From contig NZ_CP084222.1 in the NCBI RefSeq assembly GCF_020268605.1, positions 1,736,001 through 1,800,000 on the forward strand: 64,000 nt of DNA, written 5' to 3'. This document shows, in pieces, positions 63,697 through 64,000 of the stretch. The notes beneath the pieces are model-generated. The model searched no databases. It saw only the letters and a list, made by a program, of their open reading frames with translations, and had not been told where the DNA came from. The DNA is from Arsenophonus apicola (GTDB lineage: Bacteria > Pseudomonadota > Gammaproteobacteria > Enterobacterales > Enterobacteriaceae). How positions within the stretch are numbered: position 1 is the stretch's first letter; every line of letters starts with the position of its first letter. A program made the translations under genes and the position numbers.

Positions 63697-64000
63697 ATTA
63701 CGCTCTCTATTTCCCGACGGGTCATTAATCCTTTCCACTTTCTGCCATCGACATAAACCCAGCGTTTCATTTCTTCACAAGCGCCTTTTCGGTCATCAGC
63801 GTTGAGCTTTTTGAGTAATGTCGATTTGGCAAAATTTCCCACACCCACGTTGTAAGCAAATGAATAAAGCGCTGCTTGAGTCAGTGTGTTGATATTGACC
63901 TTGACCAGCGGGTCAACATACCGTTTAACCACCTTCAAATCGTCATCAAGCCACTTATCACAATCTTCTTGTGTGTAAGTCCGGTTACGGTGAATATCGT
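63666..64000 (-). CDS. Phage lysozyme (GH24 endolysin), 5' part beyond the window
   Basis: About 110 C-terminal residues are visible, starting DIHRNRTYTQEDCDKWLDDD at the right edge. Family text: INTLTQAALYSFAYNVGVGN, FAKSTLLKKLNADDRKGACE, KWKGLMTRREIESVICYGD. It matches P21/P22-type lysozymes, which hydrolyse murein glycan. The catalytic Glu and any SAR signal anchor are outside the window, so its export class cannot be judged. Overlaps the Rz start by about 31 nt. Confidence 0.88.
   Translation of the reverse strand, partial: DIHRNRTYTQEDCDKWLDDDLKVVKRYVDPLVKVNINTLTQAALYSFAYNVGVGNFAKSTLLKKLNADDRKGACEEMKRWVYVDGRKWKGLMTRREIESVICYGDLTHLA

Larger units (their letters stand above)
33267..64000. 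mobile_element. Lambda-like siphovirus prophage (late region; continues past the right edge)
   Basis: Minus-strand modules in phage order from right to left: endolysin, Rz/Rz1, terminase small and large, portal, head morphogenesis, scaffold, capsid, connector genes, tail terminator, tail tube, G/GT chaperones, tape measure, M-L-K-I-J and tail fibre. No integrase, early region or att site is inside the window. The left limit is placed at the icd/ant region, just past host gene znuB and a small accessory block. Many structural genes are frame-broken, so the element is probably defective. Confidence 0.85.

Noticed and set aside
1..64000. tRNA or rRNA genes.
   Set aside because: No tRNA cloverleaf or rRNA-like stretch was noticed on either strand; a tRNAscan run would be decisive.

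Overview
The window reads as a chromosomal segment of an AT-rich member of the Enterobacterales. Gene order around minCDE-rnd-fadD-slp-tsaB-yoaA-yoaB, zwf-hexR-pykA-lpxM-mepM-znuACB follows the Escherichia coli arrangement almost gene for gene. Low GC content, a serralysin-type protease, chitin-active LPMO genes, many broken genes and a large decaying prophage fit an insect-associated Morganellaceae member such as Arsenophonus. That taxonomic guess comes from overall character, not from a search.

Layout. 1-4.5 kb: ycgN (cut by the edge), ycgM, an MltB-like transglycosylase, ycgL and the min operon. 4.7-5.8 kb: remnant of a two-partner-secretion exoprotein. 6-13.2 kb: rnd, fadD, an Slp-type lipoprotein gene, tsaB, yoaA, yoaB. 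13.3-20.4 kb: accessory block with a frameshifted serralysin, an AA10 LPMO with a very long repeat tail, an IS200/IS605 element (intact tnpA, dead tnpB) and an orphan gene in very AT-rich DNA. 21-32 kb: mdtJI with a 34-codon leader ORF, zwf, a hexR pseudogene, pykA, lpxM, mepM and the Zur-boxed divergent znuA/znuCB pair. 32-33.2 kb: an Ail-type outer-membrane protein and an LPMO fragment between two copies of the same hairpin. 33.3 kb to the right edge: late region of a lambda-like siphovirus prophage, mostly on the minus strand. Read in transcription order (right to left) it holds endolysin, Rz/Rz1, a BRO-N gene, terminase, portal, head, tail, tape measure, M-L-K-I-J and tail fibre.

The most interesting part is what has been inserted into the prophage. 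Two paralogous cassettes resembling the phage P22 immI locus (divergent Mnt/Arc-like repressors plus antirepressor genes) sit inside the tail operon on either side of the tape-measure gene, with promoter-like sequences or operator-like palindromes and terminators of their own. A third antirepressor at 33.6 kb is preceded by a phage P1-like C4/icd leader in which one antisense segment can pair with two target copies, the second covering the antirepressor ribosome-binding site. A fourth BRO-N gene near the lysis genes also has a long hairpin leader. Other insertions are a stand-alone intact TnpB between tail genes M and L, a Lom-like protein, a lipoprotein, a secreted TonB-C-like protein and a small secreted Cys-rich protein.

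A window-wide pattern matters for interpretation. Many prophage and accessory genes are split by single-base changes, mostly in short A/T runs. The core genes are intact, including runs of 8-9 A in minD and minE. This points to relaxed selection rather than uniform sequencing error, but raw reads would be needed to settle it.
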